Source: Arachis hypogaea
Lineage: Eukaryota > Streptophyta > Magnoliopsida > Fabales > Fabaceae
Assembly (NCBI RefSeq): GCF_003086295.3
Contig: NC_092051.1
Coordinates: forward strand, 67,147,772-67,211,771
DNA: 64,000 nucleotides
Direction: 5' to 3'
In this document: in pieces, positions 35,295-46,982 of the stretch
Numbering within the stretch: the stretch's first letter is position 1
Layout of the letters: every line of letters starts with the position of its first letter
Translations under genes and position numbers: made by a program
Notes under the pieces: generated by a model
Told to the model about the DNA's origin: nothing
What the model saw: only the letters and a program-made list of their open reading frames with translations
The model's database searches: none

Positions 35295-36425
35295 GATGCC
35301 CAACCCGAATGGAACCCGAATGGTTTAGCTGCGTCGCGTGCACTGTGTCGTGTACGCAAGGGTTAAAAAGCCTTCTAGCTCGCATACGCAGGCAGTGTTC
35401 ACGTACGCGAGTCACCCAATCCGAATGGATCGGTTGGGTCACGTGCACCCTGTCACGTACGTAGCCCACACCAGACTTATAAAAATTTCAAATGTTCCCG
35501 AATTCAGTTTTTGGCACCAAACGTTAAACAGTCATAACTTCCTCTATAAAAATCTATTTTCTTCAAACTTTATATCAATTTAAAGCTCTCAAAGCAACCT
35601 TTAATTTAAAACAATGTTGATTTAATTTCAGGCTTTGAGGCTTAAGTTATGCTCCGTCAAACTTCACAAAAAATTAGTTTTTACCAAAAACAACAAGGTT
35701 CTCAACTTTCCAAAATTCACAACCAAAACCAAATCAAAATCAAATATCCTACACCTAAGATATTTTCAAATTGACTAAATATTATTTATACGCCTTCTAC
35801 GTCATTTCTTTTCCTACCAACATACAGTTTCATTCATTTCATCCACAAATTCTCGCTCAATGCATCATTCCACTATCTTCAACTTTCACCACATCAAGAA
35901 GCATCAAAATTCACTATAAACACTCCAAATCATCATGGTCAAGCCTCATTCCAATAATGAATAACAACATCAAAGTGTAACATCACAATTCATCATATCA
36001 ACAACACCATCATACATTATCAAATCCAACAATCAATTCAATCCTGTCCTAAAGTCCACTAGTCTAAGTGTCCAGAAATATTATATATTACATAGAGGAA
36101 ACCGAAACTATACCTTGGCCGATTCCCAATATGCCAAAATCCAAATATTGAGTCCAAACAAGCTTCCAATCACCAACTCACATTCGAAGCTCCAAATCAA
36201 CTGCAACAAGTGCAAGAACTTAACTAAAACCATATAAATTACCATAAATCAATACCTAGGATTTCTACTTACGCAAATTCACAAGGTAAAGAGTTTCCTT
36301 ACCTTTCCTGATGGTGTTTAGGCCACAAACTACCAATAGCCCAACCTTAGAGACCACCTAATCAATCAAAACACAAAAATTCACTCATAACTAAAACGTA
36401 AATTTTCAAATTTCTTAGGTTAGAG
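35295..36425. other. Unclassified flank with GCGTACGCG patches, right part
   Basis: Continuation of 15167-15549. CGTACGC-type patches lie at about 35320-35470. The rest is AT-rich with no ORF of note. The minus strand reads like a transcribed noncoding region (e.g. GGCCAAGGTATAGTTTCGG), but I cannot assign it to a named family. Confidence 0.4.
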
Positions 36426-37948
36426 TGGTGCACGAATCCCTACACTTTGTACAACTGTACCAGCAAGTGCACTGGGTCGTTCAAGTAATACCTGAGCGAG
36501 TCAGGTTCGATCCCACGATGATTGTGGTTTGAAGCAAGCTATGGTTATCTTATAGATCTTAGTCAGGTGAGTAGAAGATGTTGGTATGTTGTTTAATTGC
36601 ATAAAAGGAATACTAAGATCTGAACTAGGTTGACCTGTTTATAATGATAAGAAGATGGTTAAGGCTTGGAGATGCTTTGTCCTTCTGGATTAACTCTGGT
36701 CTTACGGTCTTCTTCAATTGTGAATGATTTCTTCTATGGCAGGCTGTATGTGATTGTCGCCATTTGAGAGGTCGCCAAAGCTCCTCCAGATCTGAACCAC
36801 AAGGCTAGTGGGATCCATTCTGATTGAGGGTGAAGCTCTAGCAATTCATTCTCTTTGGTGATCCTGGACAAAATGCTACAGAAAAGGTTGAATCTTCTGG
36901 ATCAGAGAATATTGGGCCGTTGGGTTCTAGCCTCTACCATAGAGACCCTAATCTCCCCATACTTTGGCTGAACTGGTGTCTCGAGAAGTCCCCTTGTGAA
37001 TTAGCCGTCTAAGAGATGTATAATCAAGCTAGTGATTCGATGCTTTCCAGTTACGTATTCACACGAACCCAAGAAGAACACGGGTGGTTGTCAGGCACGC
37101 GATCTTAGAATGAAGAACGAAGATGATTGTCATGGGTCATCCCATTCATCAAGTTGAAGAACAAAGATATATCTTAGAATTGAATGAAACACATATTGAA
37201 GAGAAACAGTAATACTTTTATTAATCCATAAAACTCAACAGGGCTCTTAGTAACTCATGTTGATAGAAAATACAATGTGAAAAATGAAATATGGCCGATC
37301 TCCCCTGATGAGTGGTGTAAAAGTTCTTTAAATACTAGGCTAATAACTAAGGATTATATAACAAAGGGTAAAACAGTCTTTTAGTAATAAAATCCACTTT
37401 TGGGGCCCACTTGGTGAGTGTTTAGGCTAAGCTTTGATGAGATCCACATGCTAGGAGGCCTCTAGGGCATTAACACTGGCTAGGGGGTCCTCTTTAGGCG
37501 TTTGGATGCTGATCTGCTCCTTGTGGGCACTGGACGCTTGGAGTGGGGCAAGAGGCTGGTGTTGAATACCAGTTTTCGGCCTTCAATTTTAAAGCAAAGT
37601 ATCAACTATTATACATTTCTAGAAAGCTCTGGATATTATCTTTCCCTAGTTGTTGAGAACGCTCCATTTGGACTTCTGTAGCTCCAGAAAAGCTCTTTCA
37701 AATGCAAGGAGGTCAGATCCGGACAGCATCTGCACTGATTTCTCTGTCTCTAAATCTGACTTTTGCTCCAGCTCCTCAATTTCAGCCAAAAAATACCTGA
37801 AATTGCATAAAAACACACACACTTAAAGTAGAATCCAAAAATGTGAATTTTACACAAAAACCTTTGAAAACTTAATAAAAATTAAACAAAAAATGCTAAA
37901 AACTATATGAAAATGATGCCAAAAAGCGTATAAAATATCTGCTCATCA
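36426..37948 (-). mobile_element. 3' LTR of old minus-strand Athila-type element
   Basis: On the minus strand TGATGAGCAGATATTTTATACGC at 37948 to GATTCGTGCACCA at 36426, 1523 bp. Clearly diverged from the plus-strand LTRs. It has the core in reverse at about 37600-37690, with CTGGATATTATC and ACGCTCCATTTGG variants. Its palindromes are largely decayed (e.g. 37545-37580). It is followed by the PPT-side module and 3' UTR of the same element. Confidence 0.85.
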
Positions 37949-38431
37949 CAACACCAAACTTAAATTGTTGCTTGTCCCCAAGGAACTAAAAACAGAGTAG
38001 GATAAAAAGAGAGTAAGAAACAATAAATCTCAGAGTTTTCAATGAAGCTCAGTTTCAATTAGATGAGCGGGACTTAGTAACTTTTTGCTTCTGAATAGTT
38101 TTGGCATCTCACTATCCATTGAAACTCAGAAGTGTTGGTCTCTTTAGGAACTTATAATCCAGGTGATATTATTGACTCTCCTAGTTTAGTTCTTTTTTAT
38201 TCTTGAACACAGCTTTTTAGAGTCTTGGCCGTGACCCTAAACACTTTGTTTTCCAATATTACCACCGGATAAATAAATGTCACACACACTTTAACTGGGT
38301 GAACCCTTTCGGATTGTGATTTAGCTTTGCTAGAATCCCCAGATGGAGGTGTCCACAGTTCTTAAGCACACTCTTTTTGCTTTGGATCACGACTTTAACT
38401 GCTTAGTCTCAAGCTTTTCACTTGACACCTT
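37949..38431 (-). mobile_element. 3' UTR of old Athila-type element, first part
   Basis: Minus-strand 3' UTR matching 57770-58150 of element I in reverse. The hairpin CAAGCAA/TTCCTTG with a GGGA loop (37968-37985) has one mismatch, and AATTTAAGTTTGGTGTTG abuts the LTR. It ends in ACCTT (38427-38431), the target duplication of element O, and continues at 61639. Confidence 0.8.
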
Positions 38432-38804
38432 TGATGAGCGGATATTTTATACGCTTTTTCGGGTTAATTTCATATAGTTTTTAGTGTGTTTTAGTTAGTC
38501 TTTAGTTTATTTTTAGTAGTTTCTAGGAAAAATTTATATTTCTGAACTTTACTATGAGTTTGTATGTTTTTCTGTGATTTCAGGTATTTTCTGGCTGAAA
38601 TTGAGGGAGCTGAGTAAAAATCTGATTCAGGCTGAAAAAGGACTGCTGATGCTGTTGGATTCTGACCTCCCTACACTCAAAATGGATTTTATGGAGCTAC
38701 AGAACTCCAAATGGCGCGCTTCCAATTGCGTTGGAAAGTCGACATCCAGGGCTTTCCAGCAATATATAATAGTTCATACTTTTCTCAAGGATAGATGACG
38801 TAAA

Positions 38805-38914
38805 CTGGCGTTCAACGCCAGTTCCATGCTGCTGTCTGGCGTCCAGCGCCAGAAACAAGTTACAAAGTGGAGTTCAACGCCAGAAACAGGTTACAACCTG
38901 GCGTTGAACGCCCA
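38805..38914. repeat. CTGGCGTTCAACGCCAG palindromes in LTR of element O
   Basis: Perfect 17-bp palindrome CTGGCGTTCAACGCCAG at 38805-38821, then TCTGGCGTCCAGCGCCAGA, GTTCAACGCCAG and TGGCGTTGAACGCCCA. Equivalent blocks: 25830-25945, 49200-49310, 58524-58635 and 60468-60575. Confidence 0.85.
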
Positions 38915-39041
38915 AAACAGCCCAGGCACGTGAAAAGCTTTAGTCTCAGCCCCAGCACACACCAAGTGGGCCCCAGAAGTGGATTTCTGCACTATCTATC
39001 ATAGTCTACTCATTTTCTGTAAACCTAGGTTACTAGTTTAG

Positions 39042-39049
39042 TATTTAAA
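39042..39049 (+). promoter_or_regulatory. TATA-like box of Athila-type LTR
   Basis: TATTTAAA in a block kept in all plus-strand Athila-type LTRs here (26092, 49459, 58781 and 60704). Likely promoter, not proven. Confidence 0.4.
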
Positions 39050-39977
39050 CAACTTTTAGAGACTTGTTTTGTATCTCATGACATTTTAGATCTAAACTTT
39101 GTACCTTTTGACGGCATGAGTCTCTAAACTCCATTGTTGGGGGTGAGGAGCTCTGCTGTGCCTCAATGAGTTAATGCCAGTATTTCTGTTTTCTATTCAA
39201 TCATGTTTGTTCCTATCTAAGATATTCATTTGCGCCTTATTATGATGAATGTGATGATCCGTGACACTCATCACCATTCTCAACCTATGAACGTGTGCCT
39301 AACAACCACCTCTGTTCTACATTAGATTGAATGAGTATCTCTTAGATTCTTTAATCGGAATCTCCGTGGTATAAGCTAGAATCCATTGGCAGCATCCTTG
39401 AGAATCCAGAAAGTCTAAACCTTGTCTGTGGTATTCCTAGTAGGATTCTGGGATTGGATGACTGTGACGAGCTTCAAACTCGTGAGTGCTGGGCGTAGTG
39501 ACAGATGCAAAAGGATAGCGAATCCTATTCCAGCATGATCGAGAACCTACAGATGATTAGCCGTGCGGTGACAGCGCACCTGGACCATTTTCACTGAAAG
39601 GAAGGATGGTAGCCATTGACAACGGTGATCCTCCAACACACAGCTTGCCATAGGAGGGATGTGCGTGCGTGAAAAAGAAGATAGAGAGAAAGCAGAGATT
39701 CAAAAGGCAAGGCATCTCCAAAACTCCAACATATTCTCATTTACTGCATAACAAGTAACCTTTAATTCATGCTCTATTGTTCATTTGCAAGTCAATTGAT
39801 AACCACTAATTAATATCCTGACTAAGAGTTGCAAGATAACCATAGCTTGCTTCAAGCAAACAATCTCCGTGGGATCGACCCTTACTCACGTAAGGTATTA
39901 CTTGGACGACCCAGTGCACTTGTTGGTTAGTTGTGCGGAATTACATAGTGTGAAGTAATTTTCGTGCACCAAGTTTT

Positions 39978-39995
39978 TGGCGCCGTTGCCGGGGA
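39978..39995 (+). promoter_or_regulatory. Primer binding site of element O, tRNA-Asp
   Basis: TGGCGCCGTTGCCGGGGA six bases after the 5' LTR. Confidence 0.92.
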
Positions 39996-40860
39996 TTGTT
40001 TGTGTTTGGACAACTGACGGTTTATTTTGTTGCTTAGATTAGTAAAAACTTTTCTTTTTGGTTTAGAGTCTCTTATTATTGTTTCTGGTTAAAGTTTTAG
40101 AATCCTTATTTTCTCTTTCAAAAAAAAAAAATTTTCGAAAATTATTTTTTTTATTCTTAGTTATTTAAAAATACTTCTTCAAAACAAGTGTTATATTTAT
40201 TGCCCAATTGGCTAGAGCGTTGGTCTAAGTTCGTGGCAATTTGGTATACTCTTTTCAAAATCTTCTTTTTCAAAAATAATAATTTCTCTATTAAATTTTG
40301 TGCCAAACTTTAAGTTTGGTGTTTCTTGTTGATTTCCCTTTGGTTTTCGAAAATTTTAGTTTGGTTTTCTAAAAATTTTAAGTTTGGTGTTCTTTCTTCA
40401 TGTTCTTGTGTTCTTGTGAGTCTTCAAAGTGTTCTTGAGTTTCCCTTGTGTCTTGATCTTAAAATTTTTAAGTTTAGTGTTCCTTGGTGTTTTCCCTCCA
40501 AAATTTTCAAAAACAAGGAGCATTAGATCTAAAAATTTTAAATCTTGTGCTATCTTATTGTTTTTTTTCTCTCTCCTCTTTAAATTCAAAAATATATTTT
40601 CTCTCTATTTTAAAGTAAAATTTCGAAATTTACCTTTAAAATTCAGATTTTTACTTCAAAATTTAAAACCTTTTTCAAAAATCATCATATCCTTTTCAAA
40701 GCTTCCTAACCACTTTCTCTCTCCTCATTTTTTCGAAAATTTTCAACCATTTTTATTTATTTTATTTTATTTTAATTTATTTCATTTTCGAAATAAATAA
40801 ATAAATAAATAAATAAAAATAAATTTTTTTATTTTTTTATATCATCTCCCTTTCTCCATC
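39996..40860 (+). other. 5' leader of element O
   Basis: AT-rich and without a gene. It holds a tRNA-like fragment (AATTGGCTAGAGCGTTGGTC at about 40205-40224), the palindrome CCAAACTTTAAGTTTGG near 40303-40319, and TAAGTTTGGTGT-like motifs at 40311, 40379 and 40469. AAATAAATAAAT repeats lie at about 40790-40820. The ORFs seen at 40326-40800 are low-complexity. Confidence 0.6.
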
Positions 40861-43800
40861 ATGGATCTAAGTGGAAATGAACAGTCCAGGAGGACTCTAG
40901 GGTCATGTGCTAACCCCTCTACTGCTTCATATGGGAGTAGTATCTGCATACCTTCCGTTGGAGTCAGTAGCTTTGAGTTGAATCCTCAGCTCATTATCAT
41001 GGTGCAGCAAAGCTGCCAGTATTCCGGTCTTCCACAGGAAGAACCTACAGAGTTTCTGGCACAGTTTTTACAAATTGCTGACACAGTATATGATAAGGAA
41101 GTAGATCAGGATGTCTACAGATTATTACTGTTTCCATTTGCTGTAAAAGACCAAGCCAAGAGATGGTTAAATAACCAACCTAAGACTAGCATAAGGACAT
41201 GGAAACAGCTGACAGAAAAATTCTTGAATCAATACTTTCCTCCAAAACGGATGACACAGCTAAGGCTGGACATCCAAGGCTTTAAACAAGGAGATAATGA
41301 ATCTCTTTATGATGCCTGGGAGAGATACAGAGAGATGCTACGAAAATGCCCCTTTGAAATGTTTTCAGAGTGGGTTCAGTTAGACATCTTCTATTATGGG
41401 CTTACAGAAAGAGCTCAGATCTCTTTAGATTGCTCAGCTGGTGGATCTATCCACATGAGAAAGACAATTGAAGAAGCTCAAGAGCTCATTGATACAGTTG
41501 CCAGAAATCAGCATCTGTACATAAGCAGTGGCTCTTCCATGAAAGAAGAGGTTAAAACTCAGTCCTGCAGAGCAAGCTGCTGAATTTAATCAGCAATTGG
41601 ATTTTCTAACAAAGCAGTTAGCTGAATTAAAGGATAAACTACAAGAAACAAGGATGGATAATATAAACATGGAAGTGCAATTAAAGCAAACAAAGCAGCA
41701 GCTGTCAAAACAAATAACAGAAGAATGCTAAACAGTTCAATTAAGAAGTGGGAAAGCACTAAATGCCCCATTTCAAGGCAGCAGGAAACTAAGAAATGAG
41801 CAAACCACCCAAAATCCATCTGAGGACAGTAAGAGCCCAGGGAAAAATAATTCTGGCGCTAAAACGCCAGAAATTAGGTGGAAGGCTGGCACTGAACTCC
41901 CAGACCATGCTCAGAACTGGCGTTCAACGCCAGAAACAAGCAAGGATCTGGCGTTGAACGCCCAACAGGGGCACAGTTCTGGCGTTCAGACGCCAGGAAC
42001 AGATGAGGAGCTGGCGTCTAACGCCACTCCAGCTTCTAACTCTGGCACTCAATTGCCAGTGAGGGATCAGACACACACAAGTGCTGATGATAACCCATCT
42101 AAAAAGGCTTCTTCAACCACTTCTGTAGGAAATAAACTTACAGCAACTAAGGTTGAGGAATATAAAGCCAAGATACCTTATCCTCAAAAACTCCGCCAAG
42201 AGGAGCAGGATAAGCAACTTGCTCGCTTTGCAGATTATCTTAGGACTCTTGAAATAAAGATTCCATTTGCAGAGGCACTTGAGCAAATACCTTCTTATGC
42301 CAAGTTCATGAAAGAGATCTTGAGTCATAAGAAGGATTGGAGAGAAACTGAAAGAGTTCTCCTCACTGAAGAATGCAGTGTAGTCATTTTGAAAAGCTTT
42401 CCTGAAAAGCTTAAAGACCCTGGGAGTTTTCTGATACCATGCACATTAGAAGGGAATTGCACTAAAATAGCTTTATGCGATCTTGGGGCAAGCATCAATT
42501 TAATACCTGCTTCCACCATCAGAAAGCTTGGGTTAACTGAAGAAGTTAAACCAACCCGGATATGTTTCCAACTTGCTGATGGCTCCATTAAATACCCATC
42601 AGGCGTGATTGAAGACATGATTGTCAAAGTTGAGCCATTTGCCTTTCCCACTGACTTTGTAGTGCTAGAAATGGAGGAGCACAAGAGTGCTACTCTCATT
42701 CTAGGAAGACCCTTCCTAGCAACTGGACGAACTCTCATTGATGTCCAACAGGGGGAAATAACCCTGAGAGTCAATGATGATGAGTTTAAGTTGAATGCTG
42801 TCAAAGCCCTGCAGCATCTAGACACATCAAAAGACTGCATGAAAGTTGATCTTATTGACTCCTTGGTAGAAGAGATCAACATGGCTGCGAGTTTCGAATC
42901 AGAGTTGGAAGACATCTTTAACGATGTTCAGCCTGATTTGGATGATTCAGAGGAAATGAAAGAGCCTCTAAAATTTCATCTGGAAGAGGAAAAACCTCCT
43001 AAACCCGAGCTCAAACCATTACCACCATCCCTGAAATATACATTTCTGGGAGAAGATGACACTTTTCGAGTGATCATAAGCTCTGCCTTAAATCCACAGG
43101 AAGAGGAAGCACTTATTCAAGTGCTAAGGACACACAAGACAGCTCTTGGATGGTCCATAGGTGACCTTAAGGGCATAAGCCCAGCTAGATGCATGCACAA
43201 AATCTTATTGGAGGATAATGCTAAACCAGTGGTTCAACCACAGATGCGGCTAAATCCTACCATGAAGGAAGTGGTGCAGAAAGAGGTCACCAAATTACTG
43301 GAGGCTGGGATTATTTATCCTATTTCTGACAGCCCTTGGGTGAGCCTTGTCCAAGTTGTCCCCAAAAAGGGAGGCATGACAGTGGTTCATAATGAAAAGA
43401 AGGAACTGGTTCCTACAAGAACAGTTACAGGGTGGCGCATGTGTATTGACTATAGAAAGCTCAATACAGCCACCAAAAAGGATCATTTTCCTTTACCATT
43501 CATAGACCAGATACTAGAAAGACTGGCAGGTCATGATTATTACTGCTTTTTGGATGGCTACTCAGGCTATAACCAGATTGCAGTAGATCCCCAGGATCAA
43601 GAGAAAACAGCATTCACATGTCCATCTGGAGTGTTTTCTTACAGAAGGATGTCATTTGGGCTATGTAATGCGCCTGCAACCTTCCAGAGATGCATGCTCT
43701 CTATTTTCTCTGATATGGTGGAAAAATTTCTGGAAGTCTTCATGGATGACTTCTCAGTATATGGAGACTCATTCAGCTCCTGTCTTGATCACTTGAAACT

Positions 43801-45895
43801 AGTTCTGAAAAGATGCCAAGAAACCAACCTAGTTTTAAACTGGGAAAAATGTCACTTTATGGTGACTAAAGGGATTGTCCTTGGGCATAAAATTTCAAAC
43901 AAGGGAATAGAAGTGGATCAAGCAAAAATAGAGGTAATTGAAAAATTACCACCACCTGCCAATGTTAAGGCAATGAGAAGCTTTCTGGGGCATGCAGGAT
44001 TCTATAGGAGGTTTAAAAAGGATTTTTCAAAAATCGCAAAACCTTTGAGCAATCTGCTAGCTGCTGACACACCATTTGTGTTTGACACAGAGTGTCTGCA
44101 GGCGTTTGAAACACTGAAAGCAAAGCTGGTCACAGCACCAGTCATTTCTGCACTAGATTGGACATTACCATTTGAGCTAATGTGTGATGCCAGTGAACAT
44201 GCCATTGGTGCAGTATTGGGGCAGAGGCATAACAAGCTTCTGCATGTCATTTATTATGCTAGCCGTGTTTTGAATGATGCCCAGAAAAATTACACAACCA
44301 CAGAAAAAGAATTACTTGCAGTGGTTTATGCCATTGACAAGTTTAGATCCTACCTAGTGGGATCAAAAGTGATTGTGTACACTGACCATGCTGCTCTTAA
44401 ATATCTACTCACAAAGTAGGATTCAAAACCTAGGCTCATAAGATGGGTGTTGCTTCTGCAAGAGTTTGATATAGAAATAAGAGACAGAAAAGGGACAGAG
44501 AACCAAGTGGCTGATCATCTGTCCCGGATAGAGCCAATAGAAGGGGCGTCATTCCCCTCTCTTGAAATCTCTGAGACCTTTCCGGATGAGCATTTGTTTG
44601 CCATTCAGGAAACACCATGGTTTGCAGACATTGCAAACTACAAAGCTGCAAGGTTCATTCCCAAGGAGTACAGCAGGCAACAAAAGAAAAAATTAATTAC
44701 TGATGCAAAGTACTACTTGTGGGATGAACCCTATCTCTTTAAGAGATGTGCAGACGGAATAATTCAGAGATGTGTGCCTAGAGAAGAAGCACAGAGAATC
44801 CTATGGCATTGCCATGGATCACAATATGGAGGCCATTTCGGAGGTGAGCGAACAGCCACCAAGGTCCTCCAATGTGGCTTCTATTGGCCCACACTCTATA
44901 AAGATTCCTGAGAGTTTGTACATAACTGTGACAATTGCCAAAGAGCTGGTAATCTGGCTCATGGTTACGCCATGCCTCAACAAAGAATCTTGGAGATTGA
45001 GTTGTTTGATGTATGGAGAATTGACTTCATGGGACCTTTTCCACCATCATACTCAAACACTTATATTCTGGTGGCTGTTGACTACGTATCAAAATGGGTA
45101 GAGGCCATTGCCACACCCACCAATGATACTAAAACAGTGCTGAAGTTCCTCCAGAAATATATCTTCAGCAGGTTTGGGGTCCCTAGAGTACTAATCAGTG
45201 ATGGGGGCACTCACTTCTGCAACAAACAGCTTTACTCTGCCATGATTCGTTATGGGATTCGCCACAAGGTGGCAACTCCATATCATCCACAAACTAATGG
45301 GCAAGCTGAAGTCTCTAACAGAGAGCTAAAAAGAATCCTAGAACGCATTGTAAACACCCGTAGAAAGGATTGGGCAAGGAGCTTGGATGATGCTCTGTGG
45401 GCATACAGAACAGCATTCAAGACTCCTATAGGGACCTCTCCATACCAACTTGTGTATGAAAAGGCATGTCATCTGCCCGTGGAACTGGAACATAAAGCCT
45501 ACTGGGCAACCAGAATCCTAAACTTTGATGCCAAATTAGCTGGAGAAAAAAGATTGCTCCAGCTAAATGAACTAGAGGAATTCAGATGCACTGCTTTCGA
45601 AAATGCCAAGCTTTATAAAGAAAAATAAAAAAAATGGCATGACAGGAAGCTGACATCTAGAATCCTTGAACCAGGACAAAAAGTTCTGTTGTTTAACTCT
45701 AGGCTCAGGCTATTCCCTGGGAAACTGAAGTCCCGGTGGAGGGGACCATATGTGATTACAAGTGTATCACCATATGGTTATGTGGAGCTTTAAGATATTG
45801 ATTCTGATAAGAAGTTCATTGTTAATGGACAGAGAATCAAGCACTATCTTGAAGGCAATGTTGAGCAAGAGTGCTCAAGGCTGAAGCTAGATTAA
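40861..45895 (+). pseudogene. gag-pol: Athila-type gag-pol of element O
   Basis: ATG at 40861 (MDLSGNEQSRRTLGS). Gag core: LFPFAVKDQAKRWLNNQP and ESLYDAWERYREMLRKCP. A deletion near 41560 shifts the frame; a TAA lies at about 41729. From 41954 a long frame holds protease (LCDLGASINLIP, Asp codon at about 42479), RT ([32 protein letters not shown] at about 43739) and RNase H ([28 protein letters not shown]). Stops: TAG at 44417 (CAG in element I), TGA at 44909 (CGA in I) and TAA at 45626 (shared with I). Integrase: [39 protein letters not shown]. It ends RLKLD. Several stops look like C-to-T decay. Confidence 0.92.
41890..42060. repeat. Palindromes inside the gag-protease linker of element O
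   Basis: CTGGCGTTCAACGCCAG, TGGCGTTGAACGCCCA and CTGGCGTTCAGACGCCAG lie in the reading frame between gag and protease. They give peptide runs such as LALNAQ, WRSTPE and GVQTPG. The linker in element I (52440-52640) has the same kind of block. Confidence 0.75.
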
Positions 45896-46129
45896 AAGCT
45901 CAGCAAGGTCCAGCTAAAGACAATAAAGAAGCGCTTGCTGGGAGGCAACCCAGCTATGGGGCATCACTTCCTCTAAGTATTTTGCCCTATTCTTGATTTT
46001 ATTTGTTTATATAAAGTTCATTGATCCTAAGGTAAAGAGTCAATTGTATAAGTTCACAGGGTTACAGAAGGATTCTGCACGCAAAACAGAGAAAAAGAGC
46101 TCACTGGTAAGAAAATGCCAATAAAAGTC

Positions 46130-46410
46130 TGTTTTGGGCATTCAACACCCAACAGAAGCATCCACTGGGCGTTGAACGCCAGTAAGGATAGCCATCTGGG
46201 CGTTGAACGCCAGAAAGAAGCTCTTTCTGGGCGTTTAACGCCAGATTTACAGCGTTCTAGGCGTCTAGAAAAATGCCCAGTAACAAAGGACTTCCTGGCG
46301 TTCAACGCCAGAAATAAGCAGCAGCTGGGCGTTGAACGCCCAGGAGAAGCAGCATTTGGGCGTTGAACGCCCAAAACATGCAGCGTTTGGGCGTTTAAAC
46401 GCCAGGATGG
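46130..46410. repeat. GGCGTTGAACGCC palindrome array, 3' spacer of element O
   Basis: About eight copies of CTGGGCGTTGAACGCCAG or close variants spaced 30-45 bp between the end of pol and the envelope-position ORF. Antisense and sense ORFs here come from the repeat. Confidence 0.85.
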
Positions 46411-46924
46411 TGGGGAGAAGGTAAATTCGTTTTTTCTTCATATTTTTCATTTTAATCCTAATTTTCATGTTCCAATTCATGATTTCTTGCATAAACATGT
46501 TAAGAACCCTGATTTCTAAAATCCCTAATTTCTAAAAACCCTTCTTTAAAAATATTAAATGTATCTTAATCCATAAGCACAAATCCTTTTTTTCAATCCA
46601 ACTCAACTCTTTTTCAAAATGTTCAAAACAAATCTCTCTCTTTTCATTCAAAAAACTTTTCAACTAAGCAATATCTTTTTCAAATCTCCATACTATCTTT
46701 TTCAAAATTTCAAATCTATCTTTTTCAAATATCTTTCATATCTTTCCAATTTTAAATCATATCTTTTATTATCATATTTTTTCTAAAAATCATATCTTCT
46801 ATCTTATATTTCTCCCTATTTTTCGAAAACCCACCCCCCTCCCTTTAAATATGGGTTCGGCCTCCCTCCCCTCCCATCCACCATTGCACCTAGCTCTCCT
46901 TCTCTCCCTCTCCTTTCTTTTCTT

Positions 46925-46960
46925 TTGCTTGAGGACAAGCAAGCCTCTAAGTTTGGTGTG
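46925..46960 (+). promoter_or_regulatory. AGGA hairpin before envelope-position ORF
   Basis: TTGCTTG-AGGA-CAAGCAA (46925-46942), then GCCTCTAAGTTTGGTGTG, 22 bp before the ATG at 46983. Same stem and tail as the module at the 3' LTR, so the module is duplicated within the element. In element I the stem is weaker (CTTG-AGGA-CAAG at 56922-56933). Confidence 0.65.
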
Positions 46961-46982
46961 CTTATCCGTGATCACTAAGATC

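Larger units (their letters stand above)
38432..39971 (+). mobile_element. 5' LTR of element O
   Basis: 1540 bp, TGATGAGCGG to TTCGTGCACCA. Shared core about 38693-38775; palindromes 38805-38914; TATTTAAA at 39042-39049. Confidence 0.93.

Noticed and set aside
40203..40245. tRNA gene
   Set aside because: Only a D-arm-like piece; no anticodon arm, B box or acceptor stem pairing.
46054..46498. Overlapping ORFs in the 3' spacer of element O
   Set aside because: Repetitive peptides (GVERP, LALNA) produced by the palindrome array in all frames.
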